From contig NZ_PXZM01000039.1 of assembly GCF_003013395.1 (NCBI RefSeq), positions 95,858 through 159,857 on the forward strand: DNA of 64,000 nucleotides. The letters are read 5' to 3'. Below the pieces are notes generated by a model. It saw only the letters and a program-made list of their open reading frames with translations, was not told the DNA's origin and did no database searches. Of this stretch, positions 52,763 to 61,432 are shown piece after piece. This stretch comes from Brevibacillus fortis (GTDB lineage: Bacteria; Bacillota; Bacilli; Brevibacillales; Brevibacillaceae). Both the position numbers and the translations under genes were made by a program. The first letter of the stretch is position 1, and each line of letters starts with the position of its first letter.

Positions 52763-53914
52763 ATGGAACGTCGTCCTTTGTTTAAACCAGTGCATCCTGT
52801 TTATGAAGTGAGTGAGCAGATCATCCGCATGGGCGAAGCTCCTGGCTATACCTTCGAATTGGAAGACGAGAATCGGTCTATACGCAAAATGATCAAACTA
52901 ATGGATGGTACCCGCACTGTCGGAGAAATACATACATTATTGCTAGTTGATTACCCTGAAATTTCGTATGAAGAAATAGTGGAAGCAGTAGAATCATTAA
53001 GTGGCTTGGGCTTTCTCATGGACCAGGCGAAGGAAGATGCTTCTGACCTGACTTTTGAACAAAAAGAAAGGTATAAAGCGAATATCCGCTACTTCTCCTT
53101 GTTTACCGATCTCAATCAAAGTCCGAGCGAGCTGCAAGAACAAATAAGCAGAAAAAAAGTGACGATTCTTGGCATGGGTGCTTTTGGCTCAACGCTGCTG
53201 GTCAATCTGGTAGGAGCGGGCATTCAGCATATCAAGCTCGTGGATTTTGATAGAGTCGAGCTCAGCAATTTGAACAGGCAAATGGTCTTTAATGAAAAAG
53301 ATATTGGGCGCTTGAAGGTGGAAGCGGCACGTGATTTCATAGGAAGGCTTCATTCTGAGGTGTTGATTGAAACGGAGACGCTGCAAATCAAGTCCAGCGA
53401 AGACGTGGAGCGGGTTATTGCCGGCAGTGACCTCGTGATGCTCGCAGCCGATCAGCCCTTTTTCTTTTTGCAGAGATGGGTAAATCTCGCCTGCACCAAG
53501 CAGCAAATTCCGTTCATCGCTGGGGGATTCAATCTGATCGAAGGACAATTCTTCATGGTAGATCCGGGCAAGACAGGTTGTATCGATTGCATGCATTTGC
53601 ATCGTTCCAGTCAGATCGAGGACTATGCGCAGATGATTCAAAGGCTGCTTGATACCAACTTTACTCTGCCTACCGCCACCATCGCACCCAACACCATGAT
53701 GATTACGGGAATGATGGCTTCCGATGCTATCAGGTATTTGACAGGAATCGCTCCGGTACAATCGGCGGGCAAATTTATCATTTTCGACTTCAACACGTTG
53801 GAGAAGAGCGTTTTTTTTGAATGGGAGCGAAATGAAGCCGAATGCCCGACTTGTGGAAGGGGCAGCGGAACGGAGCCGGTTTTTCATATTAAGAGAAAAG
53901 AAGTGCTCGCGTAG
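52763..53914 (+). CDS. ThiF/E1-like adenylating enzyme with N-terminal PqqD/RRE-like domain
   Basis: 383 residues from ATG 52763; GGAGAGG lies eight bases upstream, and a GTG nine bases earlier overlaps that site. Residues ~1-95 resemble a winged-helix peptide-recognition (RRE/PqqD-like) domain. Residues ~130-340 are a ThiF/MoeB/E1 fold: ILGMGAFGS nucleotide loop, DFDRVELSNLNRQ, and a zinc site from C273/C276 (GCIDC) and C360/C363 (ECPTC). Such enzymes adenylate a carboxyl terminus; in microcin C synthesis MccB combines a peptide clamp and this fold. Its likely substrate is the 18-residue peptide encoded upstream. Confidence 0.82.
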   Translation: MERRPLFKPVHPVYEVSEQIIRMGEAPGYTFELEDENRSIRKMIKLMDGTRTVGEIHTLLLVDYPEISYEEIVEAVESLSGLGFLMDQAKEDASDLTFEQKERYKANIRYFSLFTDLNQSPSELQEQISRKKVTILGMGAFGSTLLVNLVGAGIQHIKLVDFDRVELSNLNRQMVFNEKDIGRLKVEAARDFIGRLHSEVLIETETLQIKSSEDVERVIAGSDLVMLAADQPFFFLQRWVNLACTKQQIPFIAGGFNLIEGQFFMVDPGKTGCIDCMHLHRSSQIEDYAQMIQRLLDTNFTLPTATIAPNTMMITGMMASDAIRYLTGIAPVQSAGKFIIFDFNTLEKSVFFEWERNEAECPTCGRGSGTEPVFHIKRKEVLA

Positions 53915-53953
53915 TGAGGAGTCGTTCCTGGAAGAGAGGAAGGTGTCTGTCAA

Positions 53954-55192
53954 GTGAATATCTCGGGTGATAGCATTCTCAAGATGCACCCGCTTGCGCG
54001 TCGGGCTGAAAACGAGGAAGAGATCCTCATTGGACGAACGGATATCAGCAATTTCATCGTGCTTCCGGCCATTGGTGTCGAGATCATCGATATGCTGGAT
54101 GAAGGGAAGAGCATCAATGAAGTCGCGACGATCATGGAAGAACGGTTGGGCGAACCGGTGGATGTGCTTGACTTTGCACAGGATTTAATTGGTTCCTATC
54201 AATTTGTGTACATGGTAGATGGAGAAGTTGTCAACGAGCCAGTTCCAGTTGAGGATCATTTCTCTTGGATCAAGCAGGGCACGGGTCAGTTTTTCTTTAA
54301 TCGTGTTGCCTTTGGATTATACGGTCTCTTATTTTTCACAGGTCTTTTGATTTGTGTGTTTACAGGCAAGTATATCCCGGTCTATTCCGATATTTTTGTT
54401 TCTTCTTCCGTGACGGTTTCGGTTGTGGTTTCTTTCGTAGCTACTTGGGTTTTTCTATTTTTCCATGAGATGGCCCACTTAATGGCGGCCCGATCATTGG
54501 GAATCGGCAGTCGTATTGGTCTGGGGCATCGACTTGTTTTTGCTGTAGCAGAGACGAATATGTCCAATATCGTTCTCGTTGAGCCACAGCGCAGATACAG
54601 GGCGTTTTTGGCGGGGATGTCCTGGGATGCGATGTTTTGGGGAATAGGTGTCATTCTGTTGTTTGCCAATGATCAAGGCTGGCTGACGCTTGTGCCCTTC
54701 ATGGAAGCATTCATTCGTATGCTGAATGTGATCCTGCTCATGGCCTTGGCCTTCCAGTTCATGGTTTTCATGCAGACGGACTTGTATTACGTGTTGGCAA
54801 CCAAGTTCCACTGCTCCAATTTGATGGTGAATACACGCCTGTTTCTAAAAGGGAAATTCCGTTCCTTGAGGCAGGATGAGCAGGAGGAATGGGAATACGT
54901 AGCCGACCATGAGAAAAGAGTCATCCGTTGGTACAGCTGGGTCTATTTAATCGGATCGGTATGGGGTATCTGGTTCTTTGTCCAGTACCAGCTGCGCATG
55001 GCAGTCGATTTTATCTGGATCATCGCGGACGATATGAAAAACGCTCCACTTCACTCATGGGAGTTTTGGGACGGCATCCTATTGATTCTGTTGGTTCTGG
55101 TTCCGTTTCTTATTTTAGGCTGGTCGTGGATGAGGGCCTACCGGCAAAGGAGAAGCGAAAGAGAGCGGGCAAAATCCTTGCAGGGCACATAA
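53954..55192 (+). CDS. PqqD-like/M50 membrane zinc metalloprotease
   Basis: 412 residues, GTG start with GGAAGGTG upstream. Residues 1-85 resemble PqqD/RRE peptide-binding domains (FIVLPAIGVEIIDMLDEGKS, INEVATIMEERLG). About six membrane helices follow. The M50 (site-2 protease-like) zinc motif HEMAH (H171, E172, H175) lies in the second helix, and a likely third ligand is in FMQTDLYYVL (near D274). YydH/SkfC-like peptide proteases have this type of layout. Probably cleaves or exports the matured peptide. Cotranscribed with the ThiF-like gene (39-base gap). Confidence 0.82.
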   Translation: MNISGDSILKMHPLARRAENEEEILIGRTDISNFIVLPAIGVEIIDMLDEGKSINEVATIMEERLGEPVDVLDFAQDLIGSYQFVYMVDGEVVNEPVPVEDHFSWIKQGTGQFFFNRVAFGLYGLLFFTGLLICVFTGKYIPVYSDIFVSSSVTVSVVVSFVATWVFLFFHEMAHLMAARSLGIGSRIGLGHRLVFAVAETNMSNIVLVEPQRRYRAFLAGMSWDAMFWGIGVILLFANDQGWLTLVPFMEAFIRMLNVILLMALAFQFMVFMQTDLYYVLATKFHCSNLMVNTRLFLKGKFRSLRQDEQEEWEYVADHEKRVIRWYSWVYLIGSVWGIWFFVQYQLRMAVDFIWIIADDMKNAPLHSWEFWDGILLILLVLVPFLILGWSWMRAYRQRRSERERAKSLQGT

Positions 55193-55269
55193 TTTGCGTC
55201 TTCACCTAGCCAAGTTACGCTGTTACGCTAGGAGGAAGAGATAGATACACAGGCAAAGGAAGTGCTCAC

Positions 55270-55755
55270 ATGAACCCGATGATCCAAAAAATCATTCATC
55301 TGCGAAAAGAAGGGCATCTGGACGAAGCGATCCAGCTTGCCCTTCAGCTCGTCAGCCAATCCCCGACGGATCCTGTCGCCCATTATCAATGTGCTTGGTG
55401 CCACGACGCAGCCGGATTGGAGAAGGAAGCCGTTCCCTTTTACGAGAAAGCGATTGAGCTTGGATTGTCTGTCAAAGACGACCTGCAAGGGGCATTACTG
55501 GGTCTTGGCAGTACATATCGCACGCTGGGACAATACGAGCAGGCAGCAAATACGCTCGCGAAGGGAATGCAACAGTTCCCCGAGGACCGATCCTTTCCGA
55601 TTTTTCTTTCCATGGCGTATTACAACCTCGGGAAGCATCACGAAGCCATGACTCTCCTCCTGAAAAACCTCGCAGAAACCTCAAGCGATCCTACGATTTT
55701 GGCCTATCAAAAAGCGATTCTGTTCTATGCAGATGATCTGGATAAGACGTGGTAG
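55270..55755 (+). CDS. Tetratricopeptide repeat protein
   Basis: 161 residues consisting of about four TPR units (LDEAIQLALQLVSQSPTDPV; AGLEKEAVPFYEKAIELGL; LGQYEQAANTLAKGMQQFPE; LGKHHEAMTLLLKNLAE). Soluble, protein-binding scaffold; partner unknown. AAAGGAAG precedes the ATG. It lies 77 bases after the protease gene, without a clear terminator, so it may belong to the peptide cassette, but it is equally close to the sugar-sensing operon. Confidence 0.78.
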   Translation: MNPMIQKIIHLRKEGHLDEAIQLALQLVSQSPTDPVAHYQCAWCHDAAGLEKEAVPFYEKAIELGLSVKDDLQGALLGLGSTYRTLGQYEQAANTLAKGMQQFPEDRSFPIFLSMAYYNLGKHHEAMTLLLKNLAETSSDPTILAYQKAILFYADDLDKTW

Positions 55756-55788
55756 CGTCATACCATTCTACTGGCAGGAAAATATTTG

Positions 55789-55819
55789 CCTCCCGTTGTA
55801 CATGTACAACAGCGGGAGG
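55789..55819 (+). promoter_or_regulatory. Hairpin sequestering the ribosome binding site of the AraC-type regulator
   Basis: CCTCCCG plus TTGTAC pair with GTACAA plus CGGGAGG (a CAG bulge between). The 3' arm contains GGGAGG, the ribosome binding site of the next gene, five bases from its ATG. Folding would block translation, so this may be a control point; no T-tract follows, which argues against a terminator. Confidence 0.55.
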
Positions 55820-55824
55820 TGCCT

Positions 55825-57429
55825 ATGTATAAGCTGATATTGGTAGATGACGAAGAAGATGTAAGAGAAGGGGTTAGCCAAGAAATTGACTGGCATAGCC
55901 ACGGATACGAGGTGGTTGCCAAAGCAGAAAACGGCAGAGAGGCACTGGAGTTGGTAGAGAGGCTGCGACCGGACGTTGTCGTAACTGACATCAAGATGCC
56001 CTTTATGAACGGACTTCAGCTGGCGGAGTCTATCGGGCGCGAGTACCCTGCCATTCGCATCATTATCCTGACGGGATTTGATGAGTTCGAGTACGCGCAA
56101 AAGGCCGTGAAGCTGCAAATTGATGAATATGTGCTCAAGCCGTTTTCTGCGAGTGAGCTGATGGAAGCGCTGGACAAGGTCAAGCGACGTATGGACGAAG
56201 AGGCGGCTCATCGGGAAAACGTTCAGCTTCTGCGCGATAGCTATCGAAAAAGCTTGCCGGTTTTGCGGGAAGTTTTTTTATCATCTTTGTTGAGTCGTCA
56301 GCTCGTTCAGTACGATGTTTTTTCTAAAGCCTGCGAATACGGGGTAGAGCTCAGGAGTCCCGAATATCTCGTGGCGGCAATCTGTATAGACCAGCCCAAG
56401 CAGGAGGAGCAGCAGCTGTTTCTTTTTGCTGTGAAAAATGTCGCAGAAGAACAACTGAATGCAGGCAAACAGGCGGGGATCGTGTTTCTCCATGAAGATC
56501 AGGTCGTGCTGCTTATACGAACCAAAGCAGACGACACGCAGCGAATCGAAGTGCGAACACAAAATATCGCAGAAGAAATCAGGCGGACGATTGAAAAATA
56601 TATGAGCATCACTGTAACAATCGGAATCGGTAACGTCGTTACGGATGTAGCGGCACTCCCTTACTCGTATGGGGACGCCATGCAGGCACTCGATTACAAA
56701 AGCATCCAGGGCTGCAATCGTGTGATTGTGATCAACGACGTGGAAAAGCAAGCGAGTGAGCAAATACGCCTCGATGAGAGAAGAGAGCATGAATTGATTC
56801 GATGCATAAAAATGGGGACGAGTCCCGAGCTTCGGACCGTTATCGATGAATTGTTTGATCAAGTGGCGGGTGTACCCGTATCCATTGAGGACTACCGAAT
56901 TTATTTGCTGGAAATTATGACGACCATTTTAAAGGCTGCCCATCGTGCCGAGGTTGACATGGATCAACTTTTTGGCGGGCAACGCTATTTGTTGCAGGTC
57001 ATGACGACTTTTTCCAGTACGGAGGATGCTCGAGAACAGATCACAGATATTTGTGAGCGCATCATGGCAAGTATCGCTAGTGGAAGACAAACGACGTACA
57101 GGCGATTGATCACCCAGGCACTGGACTACACCCACGCGCATTATCATTCTCCCGACATATCCATTCACAGGGTGTGCGATCATCTGCACATCAGCCTTGG
57201 TTATTTTAGCAGTATCTTCAAGAAAGAGACGAAAACCACCTTTGTGTCCTATCTCTTATCATTACGCATGGAAAAGGCCAAAGAGCTTTTGCGGACGACG
57301 GATTTGAAAACGTTTGAAATCGCGGAGAAAGTAGGATATACCGACCCCAATTACTTTAGCTTCAGTTTTCGCAAGTATGCTGGGATATCCGCCAAAGAGT
57401 ACCGAAGTCAGAGCGAGCAGGAAGGCTAA
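55825..57429 (+). CDS. AraC-family response regulator (YesN type)
   Basis: 534 residues from ATG 55825. Receiver domain at 1-120 with VDDEEDV and phospho-Asp in VVTDIKMPFMNG, plus VLKPF. A middle region of ~280 residues is typical for YesN regulators. The C-terminal ~100 residues carry two AraC helix-turn-helices (ISIHRVCDHLHISLGYFSSI; LKTFEIAEKVGYTDPNYFSF). Cotranscribed with the kinase gene, 2 bases downstream. It presumably activates the mgl-type transporter genes in response to sugar. Confidence 0.9.
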   Translation: MYKLILVDDEEDVREGVSQEIDWHSHGYEVVAKAENGREALELVERLRPDVVVTDIKMPFMNGLQLAESIGREYPAIRIIILTGFDEFEYAQKAVKLQIDEYVLKPFSASELMEALDKVKRRMDEEAAHRENVQLLRDSYRKSLPVLREVFLSSLLSRQLVQYDVFSKACEYGVELRSPEYLVAAICIDQPKQEEQQLFLFAVKNVAEEQLNAGKQAGIVFLHEDQVVLLIRTKADDTQRIEVRTQNIAEEIRRTIEKYMSITVTIGIGNVVTDVAALPYSYGDAMQALDYKSIQGCNRVIVINDVEKQASEQIRLDERREHELIRCIKMGTSPELRTVIDELFDQVAGVPVSIEDYRIYLLEIMTTILKAAHRAEVDMDQLFGGQRYLLQVMTTFSSTEDAREQITDICERIMASIASGRQTTYRRLITQALDYTHAHYHSPDISIHRVCDHLHISLGYFSSIFKKETKTTFVSYLLSLRMEKAKELLRTTDLKTFEIAEKVGYTDPNYFSFSFRKYAGISAKEYRSQSEQEG

Positions 57430-57431
57430 CC

Positions 57432-59189
57432 ATGAAACGATTGCTCGCGGTGATTAAGGTCAAAGGCATTCAATTTATCATTACCACTTCCTTTACACTC
57501 GTGACGGTACTCGTCATGCTGTTTGTCGGAGTGATGCTGTACGGAAAATTTGCGCAGACGGCAGAGCAAAACGCCTACCTGCACACGCAGCAAATCCTGG
57601 AGCAGGTGAAATACAATCTGGACAGCTATTTGAATGGGATGACACAAATATTTGAACTCGTCGATGACAAGATCAGAAGAAGCAAGGGGCTCACGGCAGA
57701 CAAGCTGAGCGAACAGCTTGAGACAATCGTAGAAACGAGAAAGGACATCGTCTCCATCGCCGTTTTTACACGAGACGGAACGTTATTGTCTACAACGCCT
57801 ACCAAGGTACTGAGGAGAAACACTCGTTTGACCGAGCAGAGCTGGTTCCAAAAGGCGATCGAGGACCCAACGAACCTGTCCTTTTCGCTCCCGCATATCC
57901 AGAACTTGTTTAAAGGGGAGTACACCTGGGTTGTCTCGATGAGTCGTGAAATTCTCCTCCATGGACCAGACGGAGAAATTCCGGCTGTACTTTTAGTCGA
58001 TGTGAATTTCAAGGAGATCGATGACTTGTGCCAGAGAGTGGGCTTGGGGAAAAAGGGGTATGTCTACATCATCGATTTGGTCGGGAACATCGTCTACCAT
58101 CCGCAGCAGCAGTTGATTTACGCCGGATTGAAAAATGAAAACCGTTCTTTGCCGCTGAAGCATTCCTATGGCAGCTATGTAGAGGAGACACAGGACGAAG
58201 CGCGTTTGATTACCATCAAGACGATCGATCAGCTAGGCTGGAAAATAATTGGGGTTTCCTATATGGACGAGATCGTGACGACCAAAAAAGAAATCAGTGG
58301 CTTCATTATTTGGCTGCTCATCATTGTGATTGTTATTGTGTTGTTCGTGCTGCACTATCTCTCTGCAAAAATATCACGACCAATCAAGCTACTGGAGCGA
58401 TCCATGGAAAAAGTGGAGCAGGGAGACTTTTCAGAGAGTGAACCGATCCGGGGAAGCCATGAGGTCGAACAGCTTTCCTTGCGTTTTCAACTGATGGTCG
58501 CGAAGGTCAGGGAATTGATGCATCAGATTATTCGGGAACAGGAAGCCAAACGAAAAAGCGAACTGGAGGTGCTACAGGCACAGATCCATCCGCATTTTCT
58601 GTACAACACGTTGAATTCTGTGGTCAGAATGGTCGGCATCGGAAAAAACGAGGATGTCATCACCACGATTACTTCGTTGTCAAAGCTGTTTCGGATTAGT
58701 CTGAGCAGAGGCAAGAACATCATCACGGTGCAGGAAGAGCTGGAGCACGTCCTTAATTATCTTATTATTCAAAAAATGAGGTACAAGCAAAAATTTGAGT
58801 ACGAGATCGTGGCCGAGGATGGGGTGCTCGACTGTTTGACGCTGAAGTTGTTGCTCCAACCGATTGTGGAAAACGCCATCTACCACGGGATTGAGCATCT
58901 GGCTGATCCGGGCCGGATTCGCATATTTGCAGCGCTTATCGACGGTAAGATGTTATTGCAGGTAAGCGACAATGGCCTGGGTATGCCGCCAGACGTACTC
59001 GAACGAGTCAAAGCCGGTTGCTACAAAAGCAAAGAAGGCTCGGGCGTTGGGATTCAAAACGTGCAAGAGCGCATCCGCTTGACCTTCGGTGAACAGTACG
59101 GTTTGGAAATCGAGAGTGAACAGGAGGAGGGGACCGTGGTGCGTATATGGATTCCGCGCCAAATTGCAGAGGAGCGAGAGCGTTTATGA
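57432..59189 (+). CDS. YesM/LytS-type sensor histidine kinase
   Basis: 585 residues. First membrane helix at ~14-34, a large extracellular dCache-like domain to ~285, second helix at ~289-312 (FIIWLLIIVIVIVLFVLHYL), then HAMP. His_kinase domain with HPHFLYNTLNSVVRMVG (His near 384) and HATPase motifs LLLQPIVENAIYHGI, DNGLGMP and GVGIQNVQERI. GGAAGG precedes the ATG. Its end overlaps the sugar-binding protein gene by four bases (ATGA), showing tight coupling, as expected of a kinase that receives its signal from a sugar-binding partner. Confidence 0.9.
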   Translation: MKRLLAVIKVKGIQFIITTSFTLVTVLVMLFVGVMLYGKFAQTAEQNAYLHTQQILEQVKYNLDSYLNGMTQIFELVDDKIRRSKGLTADKLSEQLETIVETRKDIVSIAVFTRDGTLLSTTPTKVLRRNTRLTEQSWFQKAIEDPTNLSFSLPHIQNLFKGEYTWVVSMSREILLHGPDGEIPAVLLVDVNFKEIDDLCQRVGLGKKGYVYIIDLVGNIVYHPQQQLIYAGLKNENRSLPLKHSYGSYVEETQDEARLITIKTIDQLGWKIIGVSYMDEIVTTKKEISGFIIWLLIIVIVIVLFVLHYLSAKISRPIKLLERSMEKVEQGDFSESEPIRGSHEVEQLSLRFQLMVAKVRELMHQIIREQEAKRKSELEVLQAQIHPHFLYNTLNSVVRMVGIGKNEDVITTITSLSKLFRISLSRGKNIITVQEELEHVLNYLIIQKMRYKQKFEYEIVAEDGVLDCLTLKLLLQPIVENAIYHGIEHLADPGRIRIFAALIDGKMLLQVSDNGLGMPPDVLERVKAGCYKSKEGSGVGIQNVQERIRLTFGEQYGLEIESEQEEGTVVRIWIPRQIAEERERL

Positions 59190-60178
59190 GGATGGCAGCG
59201 GTAAAACGGATGAGCGTATACGGACTGTTCATGTTGGTAGCGGTGACGCTTTTTTACTCGTGTAGTGCTCCGCTTGCGGATGTGAAAGTAGCCAAGAAAA
59301 AAACAGTGGCGCTGATCGTCCGTATGAAGCACGGCGATTATTGGCGAACGGTCAAGCTCGGGGCGGAGATGGCTGCCAAGGAATATGAGCGAAACCTGAA
59401 TTTTTACGCGCCGGACTATGAGGAGGACTCCCGCAGGCAAATGGAGCTGGTGCAGCAGGCAATTGCGGATGGCTCCGAGACAATCGTGATGGCACCTAGT
59501 GACGAGCAAGTTTTGCGAGAAGCCATCAAGCTGACAAGGGAGCGGGCCATCCCTCTCTTTGTACTCGACACAGTCGGAAAAGATTCAGCCGTCAACAGCT
59601 ACATTGGAACGGATAACTACGATATGGGCATGAAGGCATTCGAAAAAATGGTGTACCTGATCGAAAAAAAGGGACAAATCGCTTTGCTCGGTACTGATCG
59701 GGTAAAGGCAAATGCCAAACGAAGAGAACAGGGGGTCCTCGATTTGCTCCCACGGGAAACGCAGGTTGAGCTGATTGCCAACGAACATGTTCCCTTGGAT
59801 AAAAAGCAGATCGGTGAGTGGACTCGCGAACTGATCCGCAAGCATCCACAGTTGAAAGGAGTGATTGCACTCGATGCCAGTACAGCTATCGGGGTGGCTG
59901 AGGAAATGGAAAACAGTGGATTGCGGGACAAAGTCAAAATCAAAATCGTAGCAATCGACAGTCCGTCGGAAGTTCTGGCGTATTTGCAGGAAGGGATTAT
60001 ATCCGCGACGATTATCCAGAAGCCGTTATCGATGGGATATCTCGGCGTTAAATACGCAGTCGAAGCGAGCAACGGAGGAGCCGTTCCCAGTCTGGTCGAC
60101 ACTGGAACAAAAGTAATCGATCGGGAGAATATGTTCTGGTCGGAAAATCAAAAGCTCCTCTTCCCCTTTGTAAAGTAA
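59186..60178 (+). CDS. Lipoprotein sugar-binding sensor (Peripla_BP_4, third component)
   Basis: 330 residues from ATG 59186. Signal peptide with lipobox (FYSC, C26), then a type I periplasmic-binding fold (KKKTVALIVRMKHGDYWRTV; ETIVMAPSDEQVLREAIKL; GVIALDASTAIGVAEEMEN). Binding proteins fused by operon to a LytS/YesM kinase and AraC regulator act as ligand sensors in XylFII-LytS-like systems (known). It differs strongly from the transport MglB-like protein encoded next, so it probably serves sensing, not import. Confidence 0.85.
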   Translation: MRMAAVKRMSVYGLFMLVAVTLFYSCSAPLADVKVAKKKTVALIVRMKHGDYWRTVKLGAEMAAKEYERNLNFYAPDYEEDSRRQMELVQQAIADGSETIVMAPSDEQVLREAIKLTRERAIPLFVLDTVGKDSAVNSYIGTDNYDMGMKAFEKMVYLIEKKGQIALLGTDRVKANAKRREQGVLDLLPRETQVELIANEHVPLDKKQIGEWTRELIRKHPQLKGVIALDASTAIGVAEEMENSGLRDKVKIKIVAIDSPSEVLAYLQEGIISATIIQKPLSMGYLGVKYAVEASNGGAVPSLVDTGTKVIDRENMFWSENQKLLFPFVK

Positions 60179-60241
60179 GCCACCGAAAAACAGATGAGAA
60201 TTTTGATAGAAATGCGCAGGATTTTCGATGGAACACATTTG

Positions 60242-60255
60242 GGAAAACGCTTACA
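60242..60255 (+). promoter_or_regulatory. cre-like site (CcpA operator)
   Basis: GGAAAACGCTTACA matches the 14-base catabolite-responsive element consensus TGWAANCGNTNWCA at every position but the first. It lies ~50 bases before the mglB-like start. Indicates carbon catabolite repression of the transporter. Confidence 0.65.
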
Positions 60256-60276
60256 TTTGGTATATATCAGATGTAA
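60251..60276 (+). repeat. Inverted repeat upstream of the mglB-like gene, possible regulator operator
   Basis: TTACATTTG and CAGATGTAA form an imperfect palindrome around TATATAT-like DNA, overlapping the cre-like site by five bases. A likely target for the AraC-type regulator or part of the promoter. Confidence 0.4.
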
Positions 60277-60303
60277 ACATAGGGGATAAAGGGGGATTAT
60301 CGA

Positions 60304-61350
60304 ATGAAAAAGCTGATTGCCACAACACTGGTAGCCGCAGTTACACTCTCGGTGGTTGGATGCTCACAATCTGGCGGTTCGCAGCCGACAGCGTCCGGGG
60401 GAGGGGCGGCTCCTGCGGGGAACCCCAAAATCGGAGTGGCCATCTACAAGTTCGATGATACGTTCATGACGGGCGTGCGCAATGCGATTTCGAAAGCCGC
60501 GGAGGGTAAAGCGGAAGTGGACATAGTAGACAGCCAAAATGCCCAGCCTACGCAAAATGACAAAGTGGATTTGTTCATTAATAAAAAGGTAAATGCTCTC
60601 GCCATCAATCCGGTGGATCGCACAGCTGCTGGCGTCCTTATCGACAAGGCGAAGCAAGCCAATATTCCCCTCGTCTTCTTTAATCGTGAGCCGATGCCAG
60701 AGGATATGCAGAAGTGGGATAAGGTCTACTACGTGGGAGCAAAAGCAGAGGAATCCGGCACGATTTCTGGGGAGCTGATCGTCGATTACTGGAAGGCCAA
60801 TCCGGAAGCGGATAAAAATAAGGATGGTGTGCTGCAATACGTCATGTTAAAAGGCGAGCCAGGGCATCAGGATGCTGAGCTGCGGACGAAGTTTTCGGTG
60901 AAGGCGATTGAAGATGCAGGGATTAAAGTAGAGAAGGTAGCGGAAGATACGGCCATGTGGGATCGCGTAAAAGGGCAGGAAAAGATGGCAGCCTTCCTCG
61001 CAGCTTCCGGTGACAAGATCGAAGCCGTTCTTGCCAACAACGACGATATGGCACTGGGGGCAATCGAAGCACTGAAGGCATCTGGTTATTTTGCGAATGG
61101 CAAGTACATGCCTGTTGTTGGTGTAGATGCCACAGCGCCTGCGTTAAAGGAGCTGGAGGCGGGAACCTTGCTCGGAACGGTCCTCAACGATGCGAATAAC
61201 CAAGGCAAAGCCACCCTTAGTATCGCTTCGTCATTGGCGAAGGGCGAAACGCCAACGAAGGATTCCACAGGCTTTGACATTACGGACGGCAAGTACGTGT
61301 GGGTGCCCTACAAAAAAATCACCAAGGAGAACATGAACGACGCGAAATGA
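60304..61350 (+). CDS. mglB: Galactose/methyl-galactoside ABC transporter binding lipoprotein
   Basis: 348 residues. Lipobox SVVGC (C20), Gly/Ala/Ser-rich linker, then a type I sugar-binding fold: GVAIYKFDDTFMTGVRNAI, LAINPVDRTAAGVLIDKAKQ, VLANNDDMALGAIEALKASG and VVGVDATAPALKELEAG. These match MglB-like glucose/galactose binders, including an Ca-site-like DKNKDG segment. AGGGGG precedes the ATG. Followed by a stem-loop and by mglA- and mglC-like genes. Confidence 0.88.
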   Translation: MKKLIATTLVAAVTLSVVGCSQSGGSQPTASGGGAAPAGNPKIGVAIYKFDDTFMTGVRNAISKAAEGKAEVDIVDSQNAQPTQNDKVDLFINKKVNALAINPVDRTAAGVLIDKAKQANIPLVFFNREPMPEDMQKWDKVYYVGAKAEESGTISGELIVDYWKANPEADKNKDGVLQYVMLKGEPGHQDAELRTKFSVKAIEDAGIKVEKVAEDTAMWDRVKGQEKMAAFLAASGDKIEAVLANNDDMALGAIEALKASGYFANGKYMPVVGVDATAPALKELEAGTLLGTVLNDANNQGKATLSIASSLAKGETPTKDSTGFDITDGKYVWVPYKKITKENMNDAK

Positions 61351-61354
61351 AAAG

Positions 61355-61391
61355 CAGGAGAGTCGGTGAAGAGACGAATCCGACTCTCCTG
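61355..61391 (+). promoter_or_regulatory. Intercistronic stem-loop between mglB-like and mglA-like genes
   Basis: CAGGAGAGTCGG and CCGACTCTCCTG form a perfect 12-base-pair stem, followed only by TTTC. Likely mRNA-stabilising or partly terminating, giving excess binding protein. Confidence 0.75.
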
Positions 61392-61432
61392 TTTCGGTGA
61401 TGGGATGATTTTGCAAAAAGGAGGGCATTCGC

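Noticed and set aside
52611..55192. Microcin C-type nucleotide-peptide cluster
   Set aside because: The peptide does not end in Asn and there is no MccC-like exporter or MccE/F immunity gene; only the adenylating enzyme type is shared.
55205..55232. CCTAGC/GCTAGG inverted repeat enclosing two direct copies of GTTACGCT before the TPR gene
   Set aside because: Short arms and no T-tract; could be chance. Not enough for a functional call.
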